DNA of 64,000 bases from Martelella radicis (GTDB lineage Bacteria; Pseudomonadota; Alphaproteobacteria; Rhizobiales; Rhizobiaceae): the NCBI RefSeq assembly GCF_014196625.1, contig NZ_JACIDZ010000006.1:186001-250000 (forward strand). Direction: 5' to 3'. Of this stretch, positions 9,308 through 19,916 are shown piece by piece; positions within the stretch are counted from its first letter, which is position 1, and every line of letters starts with the position of its first letter. Made by a program: the position numbers and the translations under genes. The notes under the pieces were generated by a model. It worked only from the letters and a program-made list of their open reading frames with translations, did no database searches and was not told the origin of the DNA.

Positions 9308-10408
9308 ATGCTGATTTGGCTTGTGGAGCTGTCCGACAAGTTCCAGTTTTTCAATCTGTTCCGCTATATCACCTTCCGTTCCGGCGCTGCCGTTTTCACC
9401 TCGGCGCTGATCGTCTTCCTGTTCGGACCGCGCATCATCGCGGCGCTCCGAATCAGGCAGGGCAAGGGACAGCCGATCCGCGCCGACGGACCGCAGACGC
9501 ATTTCAAGAAGGCCGGAACGCCGACCATGGGCGGGCTGATGATCCTTGCCGGCATCGTCGGTTCCGCGCTGTTGTGGGCGGATCTCTCAAACGCCTATGT
9601 GGTCGCAACGCTGCTGGTCACGCTGGGCTTCGGCGCGATCGGCTTTTATGACGACTATCTCAAGGTCACCAAACAGTCCGACAAGGGCTTTTCCGGCAGA
9701 CGCCGCCTGTTTTTCGAATTCATCATCGCCGGCGTTGCCGTTGCCTTCATGATGTATGCCGCCAATCTGGCCTCGATCGACGGCGCGACGCTCGGCTCGG
9801 CGCTGACCTTTCCCTTCTTCAAGGACGTGATCATCGATCTCGGCTGGTTCTTCATTCCCTTCGGCGCCTTCGTCATTGTGGCCGCCGGCAATTCGGTGAA
9901 CCTGACCGACGGTCTCGACGGGCTTGCGACCGTGCCGGTGATCATCGCTTCCGGTTCCTTCGCGCTGATCGCCTATGTGGTCGGCAACTCGGTTTTCGCC
10001 ACCTATCTGCAGATCAATTACGTCCCCGGCACGGGCGAGCTCGTGGTGCTGCTCTCCGCCGTCATTGGCGCCTGCATGGGCTTCCTGTGGTTCAATGCGC
10101 CGCCGGCCGCGATCTTCATGGGCGATACCGGTTCGCTGGCGCTTGGCGGGCTGATCGGCTCGGTCGCCGTTGCCACCAAGCATGAGATCGTCATGGCGAT
10201 CATCTGCGGCCTGTTCGTGCTCGAGGCGCTCTCGGTGATCATCCAGGTCGCCGTCTACAAGAAGACCGCCAAACGGGTGTTCCTGATGGCGCCGATCCAC
10301 CACCATTTCGAAAAGCTCGGCTGGACCGAGAGCCAGGTGGTGATCCGCTTCTGGATCATCTCCTTCGGCCTCGCCATGATCGGCCTTTCGACCCTGAAGC
10401 TTCGATAG
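9308..10408 (+). CDS. mraY: Phospho-MurNAc-pentapeptide translocase MraY
   Basis: A 366-residue polytopic membrane enzyme that transfers phospho-MurNAc-pentapeptide onto undecaprenyl phosphate to make lipid I. About ten hydrophobic segments are evident. The catalytic DDYLK motif lies at 115-119 and the NLTDGLDG loop at 198-205. The APIHHHFEK-like segment near the C terminus ([11 protein letters not shown]) is the MraY histidine signature. Start ATG at 9308 is preceded by GGAAAGGGG. It is 132 bases after murF and 11 bases before murD. Confidence 0.96.
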   Translation: MLIWLVELSDKFQFFNLFRYITFRSGAAVFTSALIVFLFGPRIIAALRIRQGKGQPIRADGPQTHFKKAGTPTMGGLMILAGIVGSALLWADLSNAYVVATLLVTLGFGAIGFYDDYLKVTKQSDKGFSGRRRLFFEFIIAGVAVAFMMYAANLASIDGATLGSALTFPFFKDVIIDLGWFFIPFGAFVIVAAGNSVNLTDGLDGLATVPVIIASGSFALIAYVVGNSVFATYLQINYVPGTGELVVLLSAVIGACMGFLWFNAPPAAIFMGDTGSLALGGLIGSVAVATKHEIVMAIICGLFVLEALSVIIQVAVYKKTAKRVFLMAPIHHHFEKLGWTESQVVIRFWIISFGLAMIGLSTLKLR

Positions 10409-10419
10409 GAAGATAATCC

Positions 10420-11826
10420 GTGATCGCGGTCTCCGTCTTTTCCGGCAAGAAAGTCGCCCTTTTCGGCCTCGGCGGCTCCGGCCTCGCAAGCGCTAAGGCG
10501 CTTGTTGTGGGCGGCGCGGATGTCGCAGCCTTTGATGACCGCGAGGAAAGCCGTGCGGCCGCAGACGCGGCAGGCATCCCGGTGGTCGACCTGAAGGCGG
10601 CGGACTGGAGCGGCTTCGACGCGCTGGTCCTGGCGCCCGGCGTGCCGCTTACCCATCCCAAACCGCACTGGACCGTGGAACTGGCAAAGGCGGCGGGTGT
10701 CGAGATCATCGGTGATATCGAGCTATTCTGCCGCGAGCGCCGGGCGAGCTGCGCGCAAGCGAAGCTGATCGCGATCACCGGCACGAACGGCAAATCGACG
10801 ACGACGGCGCTGATCGGCCATATCCTGAAGGAAGCCGGGCGCGACGCCCAGGTTGGCGGCAATATCGGCCGCGCCGTGCTCGACCTCGATCCGCTTTCGC
10901 CGGAGCGCTTCTACGTGGTCGAGTGCTCTTCCTACCAGATCGACCTCGCGCCGACGCTTGATGCCGATGTCGGTCTTCTGTTGAATCTCACGCCGGACCA
11001 TCTCGACCGTCACGGCGACATGGACCGCTATGCGGCCATAAAGGAACGGCTCGTGGCGGGAGCGGCGACTGCGGTCGTCGGCGCTGATGACGACTATTGC
11101 CGTGCCATTGCCCGCCGTCTGATCGATGCCGGTCATGCGGTTGTCCCGGTTTCGGCGGGGATCACCCATGTCGACGCGGGCCTTGCCTTCGACGGGCGGG
11201 CCATTGTCTCAGCCGAGGATGGCCGCGTGGTTGTCGACCTTTCCCGTCATACGGTTTTGCGCGGCGCGCATAACGGCCAGAATGTCGCCGCGGCGATTGC
11301 CGCCTGCCGTGCGGTCGGGCTTTCGGACACTGAAATCGGAAAAGGCATCGCCACCTTCAAGGGGCTTGCCCACCGCATGCAGCCGATCGCGCGGCGCGGC
11401 AAGGTACTGTTCGTCAATGATTCCAAGGCGACGAATGCGGAAGCGGCGGCGCCCGCGCTGAAGACCTTCGACAATATCTACTGGATTGCCGGCGGACGGG
11501 CGAAGCAGGGCGGCATTGCCGCGCTCGAGACCTTCTTTCCGAAGATCGCCAAAACCTATCTGATCGGAGAGGCGGCAGAGGCCTTCGCCGGGACGCTTTC
11601 CGGCAAGAGCGAAATCGTTCTGTCCGGCACTTTGGAACAGGCCGTCAATGACGCGGCCGCCGACGCCGCGGCAAGCGAAGCGGCGACGCCGGTCGTGCTC
11701 CTGTCCCCGGCCTGCGCCAGTTTTGATCAGTTCAGGAGTTTCGAGAAACGCGGAGACGCCTTCGTCAACGCCGTGATGGCGCTTGATGGCGTGAGCCCGC
11801 CAGATGAAACCGTCAGGGGGAAGTAA
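10420..11826 (+). CDS. murD: UDP-MurNAc-L-Ala:D-glutamate ligase MurD
   Basis: A 468-residue Mur ligase that adds D-glutamate, the second stem residue. The N-terminal Rossmann part begins [12 protein letters not shown] (residues 12-23), the ATP loop TGTNGKST is at 120-127, and the conserved [11 protein letters not shown] follows the central domain. The GTG start at 10420 is well supported by AGGAAG (10407-10412) with seven bases spacing, which overlaps the mraY stop. FtsW begins three bases after the stop, so the two are surely cotranscribed. Confidence 0.95.
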   Translation: MIAVSVFSGKKVALFGLGGSGLASAKALVVGGADVAAFDDREESRAAADAAGIPVVDLKAADWSGFDALVLAPGVPLTHPKPHWTVELAKAAGVEIIGDIELFCRERRASCAQAKLIAITGTNGKSTTTALIGHILKEAGRDAQVGGNIGRAVLDLDPLSPERFYVVECSSYQIDLAPTLDADVGLLLNLTPDHLDRHGDMDRYAAIKERLVAGAATAVVGADDDYCRAIARRLIDAGHAVVPVSAGITHVDAGLAFDGRAIVSAEDGRVVVDLSRHTVLRGAHNGQNVAAAIAACRAVGLSDTEIGKGIATFKGLAHRMQPIARRGKVLFVNDSKATNAEAAAPALKTFDNIYWIAGGRAKQGGIAALETFFPKIAKTYLIGEAAEAFAGTLSGKSEIVLSGTLEQAVNDAAADAAASEAATPVVLLSPACASFDQFRSFEKRGDAFVNAVMALDGVSPPDETVRGK

Positions 11827-11829
11827 GCC

Positions 11830-12990
11830 ATGGTCTCTCGCGTCCAACGCGGACCGATCGCGGACTGGTTCTGGACCATCGACCGATGGCTGCTTGCAGC
11901 TTTCATCGCGCTGATGGGCATCGGCTTTATGCTCTCCTTCGCTGCATCGCCCGCCGTTGCCGATCGTCTCGGCTATGACAGTTTCCATTTTGTCCGCAGG
12001 CATGCGATCTTTCTCGTACCCTCGCTTGCGGTGATGATCGGGCTTTCCTTCTGTTCGCCGCGCATGATCCGCCGGCTTGCCGTTGTCATTCTGGTCGGTT
12101 CGCTGATGATGATGGTGGCGACGCTGTTTGTCGGCACGGCCAATAACGGATCAAGGCGCTGGATCGTGCTTGCCGGTTTCTCCCTGCAGCCATCGGAGTT
12201 TCTGAAGCCCGCCTTTGCCGTGGTCTGCGCCTGGCTTTTTGCCGAGCATCATCGCTATCCCGAAATTCCCGGCAATCTCTTCGCCGGGCTGCTGTTCATC
12301 ATCTCGGCCGTTCTTCTGATCGCCCAGCCGGATTTCGGCCAGACCGTGCTTCTCGGCATCGTCTGGGGCGGCATCTTCTTCATGGCCGGCATGTCCTGGA
12401 TATGGATCGCGGGGCTTGGCGGCGCAGGCATTGCCGGCTTCCTTGCCGCCTATACATGGCTGCCGCACGTGACCTCGCGCATCGACCGGTTCCTGACCGG
12501 CGAGGGCGACAATCTTCAGGTCGAACTTGCGGCCAAGGCGATCCAGCAGGGCGGCCTTTTCGGCCTCGGTCCGGGCGAGGGGATCGTCAAACGCCGCCTG
12601 CCGGACAGTCACACCGACTTTGTCTTCTCCGTCGCGGCGGAAGAGTTCGGCATCCTGTTCTGCATGTTCATCGTCGCGATCTTCGCCTTCATCGTGCTGC
12701 GCGGTCTCACTCATGCCTATCGCGAGCGCGATGACTTTGCCCGCTTCGCCGTAGCCGGCCTCGTCCTGCAGATCGGCATGCAGTCGATCATCAATATTGG
12801 CGTCGCACTCCAATTGATGCCGGCCAAAGGCATGACCCTGCCGCTGATCTCGGCCGGCGGATCGTCGATGATCGCGACCTGCGTCGGCGCGGGCTTCATT
12901 CTGGCGCTGACGCGTCACCGGCCGGAAAAGCGCGCCCGGCAGGATCATTTCTTCGAACCCGGCAGGCCGCGTGGTCTTGCCGCGGAATAG
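11830..12990 (+). CDS. ftsW: SEDS-family septal peptidoglycan glycosyltransferase FtsW
   Basis: A 386-residue multi-spanning inner-membrane protein of the SEDS family that polymerises septal glycan strands together with FtsI. About ten transmembrane segments can be read. The SEDS hallmark near the C terminus, KGMTLPLISAGGSS, is intact, and so is the GLFGLGPGEG loop at about 240-250. The N terminus carries a basic segment before the first membrane helix. ATG at 11830 follows the murD stop by three bases, and murG starts seven bases after the stop. Confidence 0.95.
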   Translation: MVSRVQRGPIADWFWTIDRWLLAAFIALMGIGFMLSFAASPAVADRLGYDSFHFVRRHAIFLVPSLAVMIGLSFCSPRMIRRLAVVILVGSLMMMVATLFVGTANNGSRRWIVLAGFSLQPSEFLKPAFAVVCAWLFAEHHRYPEIPGNLFAGLLFIISAVLLIAQPDFGQTVLLGIVWGGIFFMAGMSWIWIAGLGGAGIAGFLAAYTWLPHVTSRIDRFLTGEGDNLQVELAAKAIQQGGLFGLGPGEGIVKRRLPDSHTDFVFSVAAEEFGILFCMFIVAIFAFIVLRGLTHAYRERDDFARFAVAGLVLQIGMQSIINIGVALQLMPAKGMTLPLISAGGSSMIATCVGAGFILALTRHRPEKRARQDHFFEPGRPRGLAAE

Positions 12991-12997
12991 GGTTGTC

Positions 12998-14107
12998 ATG
13001 GAAAGCAAGCTCTTCTTCCTCGCCGCCGGAGGGACCGGCGGCCATGTGTTTCCGGCGGAAGCCCTGGCGCATGAACTGATCAGGCGCGGCCATCAGGTTC
13101 ATCTGGTGACCGACAGTCGCGCCGAGCGCTATTCGGGGAGCTTTCCGGCTGAGAAAATCCACATCGTGCCTTCGGCCACGATCGGCTCGAAGAACCCGAT
13201 TTCGATTGTCCGTGCCGGGTTCACGCTGTTCAAGGGCTCGCGCGTGGCGCGGTCGCTGTTTGCCGAATTCCGGCCTGCCGCAGTGATCGGCTTCGGCGGC
13301 TATCCGACTGTGCCCCCGCTTTATGCGGCCGCCGCAAGCGGCATTCCGACCATGTTGCACGAACAGAACGCGGTGATGGGGCGCGCCAACAAGATGCTGG
13401 CGCCGCGCGTCAACGCCATTGCCGGCGGTTTTCTGACCGGCGAAGGCGAGCCGCTCGGGGCCAAGATCTTCCCGACCGGCAATCCGGTGCGGCCCGCCGT
13501 TCTCGAGGCTGCGGCGACAGCCTACAGCGAGCGGACGGCGGATGCGCCCTTCAACCTCCTTGTCTTCGGCGGCAGCCAGGGGGCTCATTTCTTCGCCGAT
13601 GCGGTTCCCGGTGCGCTTGCGCGCCTTTCGCCGGATATGCGAGCGCTCATCCGTGTCACCCAGCAGGCGCGGCCGGAAGACGTTGATCAGGTGACCGCGC
13701 GTTTTGCCGAACTCGGCGTGCCGGCCGAGATTTCGCCCTTCTTTTCCGACATGGCCCGGCGCATCGCGGAGGCGCATCTCGTCGTCTGCCGCTCGGGTGC
13801 CTCGACGGTATCGGAAATTTCCGTTATCGGACGTCCGGCGATCTATGTGCCCTATCCCCATGCGCTCGATCATGACCAGGCGGCCAATGCGGCGCTGGTC
13901 TCGGCGAATGGCGGGGCAGAGGTCGTGCGGCAGGCGGAGCTGACGGAAGAGCGCTTTGCGGAATTATTAACCGAAGCGGTGAATGATCCGGATAAACTGA
14001 CCGCCGCAGCGCTCGCGGCGAAGGATGCGGGCAAACCCGACGCGACGGAACGGCTCGCCGACATGGCTGAGGCGCTTGCGTCGGGCAGGAAGATTGAAGG
14101 AACGTAA
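12998..14107 (+). CDS. murG: UDP-GlcNAc transferase MurG (lipid II synthase)
   Basis: A 369-residue GT-B glycosyltransferase on the cytoplasmic membrane face that adds GlcNAc to lipid I. The N-terminal G-loop GGTGGHVFPA spans residues 11-20, the second loop FGGSQGA starts the C-terminal domain, and the HEQNAVMG segment is the usual MurG acceptor-side motif. ATG at 12998 is preferred to the in-frame GTG at 12971, which lies inside the ftsW end and gives no conserved sequence. The gap to murC is three bases. Confidence 0.95.
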   Translation: MESKLFFLAAGGTGGHVFPAEALAHELIRRGHQVHLVTDSRAERYSGSFPAEKIHIVPSATIGSKNPISIVRAGFTLFKGSRVARSLFAEFRPAAVIGFGGYPTVPPLYAAAASGIPTMLHEQNAVMGRANKMLAPRVNAIAGGFLTGEGEPLGAKIFPTGNPVRPAVLEAAATAYSERTADAPFNLLVFGGSQGAHFFADAVPGALARLSPDMRALIRVTQQARPEDVDQVTARFAELGVPAEISPFFSDMARRIAEAHLVVCRSGASTVSEISVIGRPAIYVPYPHALDHDQAANAALVSANGGAEVVRQAELTEERFAELLTEAVNDPDKLTAAALAAKDAGKPDATERLADMAEALASGRKIEGT

Positions 14108-14110
14108 GAG

Positions 14111-15511
14111 ATGAAAATGCCTCAGGCGATCGGTGTCGTTCATTTTGTCGGCATCGGCGGTATCGGCATGAGCGGCATCGCCGAGGTTCTGAAGAATCTC
14201 GGCTATCAGGTTCAGGGCTCCGACCAGGCCGAAAGCGCCAATGTCCAGCGGCTGCGCGAGAAGGGCATTGCCGTTTCCATCGGGCACAGGCCGGAGAACC
14301 TGGGCGACGCGGAAGTCGTCGTCGTCTCCTCGGCGATCAAGCGCGCCAACCCCGAGCTCGTCGCCGCCCGCGAGAAACACTTGCCGGTCGTGCGCCGCGC
14401 GGAGATGCTGGCCGAACTGATGCGCTTTCGCGACGCGATCGCCATCGGCGGCACCCATGGCAAGACCACGACCACCTCAATGGTTGCCGCCCTGCTCGAC
14501 GCCGGCAATCTTGATCCGACCGTGATCAATGGCGGCATCATCAATGCCTATGGCACCAATGCGCGCATGGGCGAGGGGGACTGGATGGTGGTCGAGGCGG
14601 ATGAATCCGACGGCACCTTCCTGAAGCTTCCCGCCGAGATCGCCGTCGTCACCAATATCGATCCCGAACATCTCGACCATTATGGCACTTTCGACGGCGT
14701 GCGCGCCGCTTTCCGCCAGTTCGTCGAGAACGTGCCGTTCTATGGATGCGGCGTGCTCTGCCTCGACCATCCGGAAGTGCAATCGCTCGTCGGCCAGATC
14801 GAGGACCGGCGGATCGTTACCTATGGCGAGAACCGTCAGGCCGATGTGCGTTTTTCCAATATCCGCAACGAGGGCATCCATACGATCTTCGACGTCGATA
14901 TCCGCCGCCGTCGCCGGCCTTCGGTGAAGCTCGAGAACCTGGCGCTGCCGATGCCTGGCCGTCATAATGTGTCGAACGCGACCGCCGCGATTGCCGTTGC
15001 CGACCGACTGCATATCCCGGAAGAGGATATCCGCAAGGGGCTTGCCGCCTTTGGCGGCGTCAAGCGGCGGTTTACGCTGGTCGGCACCTGGAACGATGTG
15101 CAGATCTTCGATGACTACGGCCATCATCCGGTTGAAATCCGCTCCGTCCTCAGGGCCGCGCGCGAGGCTTGCAACGGCCGGATCATCGCCATTCATCAGC
15201 CGCATCGTTATTCGCGGCTGGAGAGCCTGTTCGAGGATTTCACCAATTGCTTCAATGATGCCGACACCGTGTTCATCGCGCCCGTCTATGCGGCCGGCGA
15301 GGATCCGCGCGAAGGCTATGACGGCGAAACGCTGGCTGCCGGGATCAGGGCGGCCGGTCACCGGGATGCGCGGTATCTTGCGGGCGAGGATGATCTTGCT
15401 GCCCGCGTCGCAAAGGTAGCCGAGCCCGGCGACTTCGTCGTTCTGCTTGGCGCGGGCAGCATCACCCAGTGGGCCGCGCGCCTGCCGGTTGCCCTTCAGG
15501 GAGCGGAGTGA
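14111..15511 (+). CDS. murC: UDP-MurNAc:L-alanine ligase MurC
   Basis: A 466-residue Mur ligase that adds the first amino acid, L-alanine, to UDP-MurNAc. The N-terminal dinucleotide-like loop GIGGIGMSG is at about 14-22 and the ATP loop GTHGKTT at 114-120. [10 protein letters not shown] and the FDDYGHHP segment are the conserved Mg/substrate motifs of MurC. ATG at 14111 lies four bases past the murG stop. The stop at 15509-15511 is 12 bases before murB. Confidence 0.96.
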   Translation: MKMPQAIGVVHFVGIGGIGMSGIAEVLKNLGYQVQGSDQAESANVQRLREKGIAVSIGHRPENLGDAEVVVVSSAIKRANPELVAAREKHLPVVRRAEMLAELMRFRDAIAIGGTHGKTTTTSMVAALLDAGNLDPTVINGGIINAYGTNARMGEGDWMVVEADESDGTFLKLPAEIAVVTNIDPEHLDHYGTFDGVRAAFRQFVENVPFYGCGVLCLDHPEVQSLVGQIEDRRIVTYGENRQADVRFSNIRNEGIHTIFDVDIRRRRRPSVKLENLALPMPGRHNVSNATAAIAVADRLHIPEEDIRKGLAAFGGVKRRFTLVGTWNDVQIFDDYGHHPVEIRSVLRAAREACNGRIIAIHQPHRYSRLESLFEDFTNCFNDADTVFIAPVYAAGEDPREGYDGETLAAGIRAAGHRDARYLAGEDDLAARVAKVAEPGDFVVLLGAGSITQWAARLPVALQGAE

Positions 15512-15523
15512 TGGAGCGCGCCT

Positions 15524-16492
15524 ATGCTTGATGGCAAAGCGCTGATCGACAGACTCGGCAAGGCAGCATCCGAACTCAGGGGAAGGCTTGTTCCCGATAC
15601 CGGCATGGAGCGTGTGACCTGGCTTCGCGCCGGCGGGCCTGCCGAGCTGCTGTTCCAGCCGCTCGACGAGGACGATCTCCGTCTGTTTCTGGAGGCGCTG
15701 CCGGCGGATGTACCATTGAGCGTCGTCGGTTTCGGCTCGAACCTCCTGGTGCGCGACGGCGGACTTCAAGGCGCGGTGGTGCGCCTTTCTACCAAGGGGT
15801 TTGGCCAGCAGGAGGTTGCGGGCGAGAACCGGATCATCGCCGGCGCCATCTCGCCGGACAAGCATATCGCCGGTTTCGCCATGGATCGGGGCATTGGCGG
15901 CTTCTCCTTCATGTATGGCATTCCCGGCTCGCTCGGTGGCGCGCTTGCAATGAACGCCGGCGCCCATGGCAGCGAGATCGCTGAGCGCGTCGTCGAGATT
16001 TACGGCGTCAACCGCAAGGGCGAAAAGGTGACGATCCCGCGCGAGGCGATGCGCTACGGCTACCGTTCCGCCGCCGTGCCGAAGGGCCTGATCTTCACCG
16101 GCGCCCTGCTTGAGGGCTTTGCCCGGGAACGGTTGGTGATTCGCGACGAGATGGAAGCGGTGCGGCATCATCGCGAGACCGTTCAGCCGGTGCAGGAGAA
16201 GACCGGCGGCTCGACCTTCAAGAACCCGGACGGCCAGTCGGCCTGGCGGTTGATTGACGAGGCCGGCTGTCGCGGACTGATGATCGGCGGCGCGCAGATG
16301 TCGCCGATGCACTGCAACTTCATGATCAACCACGGCAATGCATCGGCCTACGATCTGGAATATCTCGGCGAGACCGTGCGCGAGCGCGTCTATAATCACT
16401 CCGGCATACTGCTGGAATGGGAAATCCGGCGCGTCGGCCGCTTCCCTGCCGGTCGCGATGTCTACGAATTCGTGCCCCAGGATCTGGATTGA
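15524..16492 (+). CDS. murB: UDP-N-acetylenolpyruvoylglucosamine reductase MurB
   Basis: A 322-residue FAD enzyme that reduces UDP-GlcNAc-enolpyruvate to UDP-MurNAc. The FAD-binding segment [12 protein letters not shown] is at 69-80, [18 protein letters not shown] is the conserved flavin loop, and GGSTFKNP near residue 230 holds the catalytic serine. The ATG at 15524 is the first in-frame start; a nearer ATG at the murC stop gives only a six-codon frame. It closes the first block of the cluster, with 210 bases before ddl. Confidence 0.95.
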   Translation: MLDGKALIDRLGKAASELRGRLVPDTGMERVTWLRAGGPAELLFQPLDEDDLRLFLEALPADVPLSVVGFGSNLLVRDGGLQGAVVRLSTKGFGQQEVAGENRIIAGAISPDKHIAGFAMDRGIGGFSFMYGIPGSLGGALAMNAGAHGSEIAERVVEIYGVNRKGEKVTIPREAMRYGYRSAAVPKGLIFTGALLEGFARERLVIRDEMEAVRHHRETVQPVQEKTGGSTFKNPDGQSAWRLIDEAGCRGLMIGGAQMSPMHCNFMINHGNASAYDLEYLGETVRERVYNHSGILLEWEIRRVGRFPAGRDVYEFVPQDLD

Positions 16493-16702
16493 AACCCTGC
16501 CCGGCAAGGCGCTTTCGGCAGGGCGTTAGCGCTGTCACGCGGCGCTAATAGCCTAAAGCTGAACAGCTTTTTCTCATCCGGTTAACCAAAGTAAACGCTT
16601 CATTAACCATCCTCCTTCACAAATGGGGATACGAAACGCTTTCCTGAAAAAGCGGTATTCCAGGTGTTGGTCCGGCTTTTGCCGGCAAAGGTGAGGACGG
16701 GC
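16493..16702 (+). promoter_or_regulatory. Structured leader and likely internal promoter before ddl-ftsQAZ
   Basis: The gap between murB and ddl holds two adjacent hairpins: CCCTGCC / GGCAGGG (16495-16501 with 16517-16523) and TTAGCGC / GCGCTAA (16526-16532 with 16542-16548). An A+T-rich stretch with two TTAACC motifs (16582-16587 and 16603-16608) follows. TTAAC is the half-site of the alphaproteobacterial cell-cycle regulator CtrA, which is known to bind the ftsQA promoter in Caulobacter. The spacing here does not match the full TTAA-N7-TTAA consensus, so CtrA binding is only a possibility. A promoter in this gap is plausible because every other junction from murD to murB is 12 bases or less. 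Confidence 0.4.
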
Positions 16703-17626
16703 ATGAGTTCCGGACATGTGGCTGTATTAATGGGCGGATTTTCCTCCGAGCGTCAGGTCAGCCTGGCATCGGGAAAGTCCTGTGCCGATGCGCTGGAGGC
16801 CGAAGGCTTCCGCGTCAGCCGGATCGACGTGACCCGCGATGTCGCCACCGTGCTTTCCGAACTGAAACCCGATGTCGCCTTCAACGCGCTGCACGGTCCT
16901 TTCGGCGAGGACGGCAAGGTGCAGGGCATCCTCGAATATCTTGAAATCCCCTATACCCATTCCGGCGTTCTGGCTTCCGCGCTCGCCATGGACAAGGCCC
17001 AGGCCAAGAGGGTTGCTTCTGCCTGCGGCGTTCCGGTTGCGGACAGTCTTATTCTTCAGCGCGGCGAAATCGGCAATCGCCATCCGATGGCGGCGCCCTA
17101 TGTCCTGAAGCCGATCAACGAGGGCTCGTCCTTCGGCGTCCTGATCGTCGACGAGGATCAGGCAAATCCGCCGCAGTCGATCTCCTCCGACGAGTGGACC
17201 TTCGGCGAGAAGATCATGGTCGAGCGCTTCATCAAGGGCCGCGAATTCACCTGCGGGGTGATGGACGGCACGGCGCTGTGCGTGACCGAGATCGTTCCCG
17301 TCGGCCAGAAATTCTACGATTTCGATGCCAAATATCGTCCTGGCGGGTCGAAACACATCCTGCCGGCCGAAATTAAACCGAATATTTACCAGAAGATACA
17401 ATCATTGGCCGTTCAGGCGCATCAGGCAATCGGGTGCCGCGGCGTCTCTCGCTCGGATTTCCGTTTCGATGAGACGCTGGGCGAAGACGGCATCATCTGG
17501 CTGGAGGTCAATACCCAGCCCGGTATGACCGAAACCTCTCTGGTTCCCGAAATGGCTGCCGATGCCGGCTATGACTTTGGTGCTTTTCTCCGATGGATGG
17601 TGGAGGACGCTTCGTGTTTGCGATGA
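16703..17626 (+). CDS. ddl: D-alanine:D-alanine ligase
   Basis: A 307-residue ATP-grasp ligase that makes D-Ala-D-Ala for MurF. The N-terminal [10 protein letters not shown] loop (residues 8-17), the HGPFGEDG segment and the Mg-binding EVNTQPGMT near the C terminus are all present. The ATG at 16703 has GTGAGGACGG just before it; an upstream in-frame codon at 16664 gives no family sequence. The stop overlaps the ftsQ start in an ATGA junction at 17623-17626. Confidence 0.95.
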   Translation: MSSGHVAVLMGGFSSERQVSLASGKSCADALEAEGFRVSRIDVTRDVATVLSELKPDVAFNALHGPFGEDGKVQGILEYLEIPYTHSGVLASALAMDKAQAKRVASACGVPVADSLILQRGEIGNRHPMAAPYVLKPINEGSSFGVLIVDEDQANPPQSISSDEWTFGEKIMVERFIKGREFTCGVMDGTALCVTEIVPVGQKFYDFDAKYRPGGSKHILPAEIKPNIYQKIQSLAVQAHQAIGCRGVSRSDFRFDETLGEDGIIWLEVNTQPGMTETSLVPEMAADAGYDFGAFLRWMVEDASCLR

Positions 17627-18540
17627 AGGCGAAAAAGGGCGATACGGTCGATTTCGGCCGCAGCGAACCCGTCGGACGGAGTGGCGTTCTGCCGCGTCCC
17701 GTCAGGCGTGCGGTGCGCGTTTCGACCGGCTTTCTGACCGGCCGCACGCCCGTGCCGCGCCATGCGGGAAGCCTTGCCGCGCTGGTGTTCTTCGTTGCCG
17801 TCGGCGCCAATGCGATTGCCGTTTCCGACAAGGGTGACCTTGTCCGTCGCGCGGCCTTTCAGGTGGCCGGTTTCGCCGTCGAAGATATCGAGATCTCCGG
17901 CAATCACGAGACATCGGAGATCGCCATCCTGCAAAATCTCGGCCTCGAAGGCGCCTATTCCCTGCAGGGTATCGACGTTCAGCGCGCTCGCGGACAGCTC
18001 CTGAACCTGCCCTGGGTCGCCGAGGCCGATGTGCGCAAGATCTATCCCTCGACGCTGAAGATCACGCTCACCGAACGCGTTCCCTACGCGCTCTGGCAGC
18101 AAGAAGACGGCCGCACGCTGATGATCGAGCGTAATGGCAACGTCATCGGCGCGCTCAGCGCTCCGAAATTCCGCAGGCTGCCGCTGGTTCTCGGGCAGGG
18201 CGGCAATTTCGCCGCGGCAGGCATCGAGGACCTGCTGGAAGGCTGGCCGGCCCTTTCCGATCGTGTCCGCGCCTATAAGCGCGTCGATGGTCGCCGCTGG
18301 GACCTCTATCTCGACAACGGCATGATCGTGAAGCTGCCGCAGAAGGAAACGGACGCTGCGCTTGTGCGCCTGAAGGAGCTTGAGGAAAGCCGTTCGATCC
18401 TGGAACGCGAGATCGCCGCCGTCGATCTGAGGCTCGATGACCGCATCGCGATCCAGTTGACGCCGGCGGCTATGGAACGTCGCCAGGCGGCGACGGAAGC
18501 GCTCGAAAAGACATTCAAGAACAAGGGGAGGCGCCTGTGA
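17623..18540 (+). CDS. ftsQ: Cell division protein FtsQ
   Basis: A 305-residue bitopic protein of the divisome. It has a basic cytoplasmic N terminus, one transmembrane helix at about 49-67, and a POTRA domain from about residue 83 ([15 protein letters not shown]) followed by the FtsQ beta domain. In the divisome it recruits FtsL/FtsB. The ATG at 17623 overlaps the ddl stop; GTG at 17614 in the same frame is a weaker alternative. The stop overlaps the GTG of ftsA by four bases, so ddl, ftsQ and ftsA are translationally coupled. Confidence 0.94.
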   Translation: MKAKKGDTVDFGRSEPVGRSGVLPRPVRRAVRVSTGFLTGRTPVPRHAGSLAALVFFVAVGANAIAVSDKGDLVRRAAFQVAGFAVEDIEISGNHETSEIAILQNLGLEGAYSLQGIDVQRARGQLLNLPWVAEADVRKIYPSTLKITLTERVPYALWQQEDGRTLMIERNGNVIGALSAPKFRRLPLVLGQGGNFAAAGIEDLLEGWPALSDRVRAYKRVDGRRWDLYLDNGMIVKLPQKETDAALVRLKELEESRSILEREIAAVDLRLDDRIAIQLTPAAMERRQAATEALEKTFKNKGRRL

Positions 18541-19856
18541 ATCTGTTCGGCGGCGCCGGCTTCGGCCGGGCTAAACCCCTTTCCGCGAAGAAGACGCATA
18601 TCGTCAGCGTGCTGGATATCGGCTCGTCGAAGATCGTGTGCATGATCGCGCGGCTGACGCCGCGCGCCGAAAGCCAGATCCTGCCGGGTCGCACCCATAA
18701 TATCGAGATCATCGGTATCGGGCATCAGCGTTCGCAGGGCATCAAGAGCGGCGTCATCGTCAATCTCGATGCGGCTGAACATGTTATCCGGCTTGCCGTC
18801 GATGCAGCCGAAAGCATGGCGGGAATCACCATCGACAGCCTGATCGTCAATGTCTCCGCTGGCCGCATCAAGAGCGACACTTACACAGCGGCGATCGATC
18901 TCGGCGGCCAGGACGTCGACGCCTCGGACCTGCGCCGCGTACTGTCGGCGGTTTCGCGCCGCTCGATCAACGAGGAGCGACAGGTTCTGCATTCCCTGCC
19001 GGCCGGCTTTACGCTTGATGGCGAACGCGGCATTCGCGATCCGCTCGGCATGTATGGCGAGACGCTGGGCGTCGACCTGCATGTGGTGACGGCCGAACGT
19101 CTGGCGCTGCGCAATCTCGAGCTCTGCGTCAACCGCGCTCATCTTTCGGTGGAACGTATGGTGGCTACGCCCTATGCCAGCGGTCTTGCCGCTCTGGTCG
19201 ACGATGAAGTCGAACTCGGCTGCGCGGCGATCGACATGGGCGCCGGCACCACGACGATTTCGGTCTTCTCCGAAGGCCGGCTCGTTCATACCGACGCGAT
19301 CAGCCTTGGCGGCCATCATGTGACGACCGATCTGGCCCGCGGCCTGTCGACCCGGATGGAAGATGCCGAGCGGCTGAAATGCGTTCACGGCTCGACGCTT
19401 GCCTCAAGCGCCGACGAACGCGAGATGATCGCCGTGCCGTCGATCGGCCATGACGACCACGACCAGCCGCGCCAGATCTCCAAGGCGCTTCTGTCGAAGA
19501 TCGTCCGGGCACGGGTGGAGGAAACGCTCGAGCTGATCCGCGACCGCATCCAGCTTTCGGGCTATTCCGCGGTTGTCGGCAAGAGGGTGGTGCTGACCGG
19601 CGGCGCAAGCCAGTTGATCGGTCTTTGCGAACTCGCGCGGCGCATCTTGAGCCGCAATGTCAGGATCGGTCGCCCGATGGGCGTATCCGGTCTGCCGCTT
19701 CCGGCCAAGGGCCCGTCCTTTGCCACGGCGGCGGGACTGTTGATCTATCCGCAGCTTGCGGAAAGCGAAACCTATGGCGGTGAACAGCGGGGTTTTCTGC
19801 CATCGGGAGGCGGACGCCTGTCACGCGTCGGCCAGTGGTTCAGGGAAAGTTTTTAA
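18537..19856 (+). CDS. ftsA: Cell division protein FtsA
   Basis: A 439-residue actin-like ATPase that tethers FtsZ to the inner membrane. The phosphate-1 loop VLDIGSSKIVCMIA begins near residue 22, and AIDMGAGTTTISVF is the phosphate-2 loop in the middle. The C-terminal WFRESF resembles the amphipathic membrane-targeting helix of FtsA. The start is GTG at 18537, inside the TGA of ftsQ. A 60-base gap with GAGAAGGAA leads into ftsZ. Confidence 0.95.
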   Translation: MNLFGGAGFGRAKPLSAKKTHIVSVLDIGSSKIVCMIARLTPRAESQILPGRTHNIEIIGIGHQRSQGIKSGVIVNLDAAEHVIRLAVDAAESMAGITIDSLIVNVSAGRIKSDTYTAAIDLGGQDVDASDLRRVLSAVSRRSINEERQVLHSLPAGFTLDGERGIRDPLGMYGETLGVDLHVVTAERLALRNLELCVNRAHLSVERMVATPYASGLAALVDDEVELGCAAIDMGAGTTTISVFSEGRLVHTDAISLGGHHVTTDLARGLSTRMEDAERLKCVHGSTLASSADEREMIAVPSIGHDDHDQPRQISKALLSKIVRARVEETLELIRDRIQLSGYSAVVGKRVVLTGGASQLIGLCELARRILSRNVRIGRPMGVSGLPLPAKGPSFATAAGLLIYPQLAESETYGGEQRGFLPSGGGRLSRVGQWFRESF

Positions 19857-19916
19857 AGAACACGAAGAGATTGGCCGGCTTGGCGGTGCGGCCTTAGCGA
19901 GAAGGAACGAAACGAA

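Noticed and set aside
14477-16507. A 676-codon open frame on the minus strand
   Set aside because: It lies fully opposite murC and murB, both certain by motifs. Its sequence is low-complexity antisense with no recognisable domain.
16582-16608. A full CtrA site (TTAA-N7-TTAA) before ddl
   Set aside because: Only the TTAACC half-sites are present, separated by 15 bases. The strict consensus does not fit, so it is kept only as a note on the leader.
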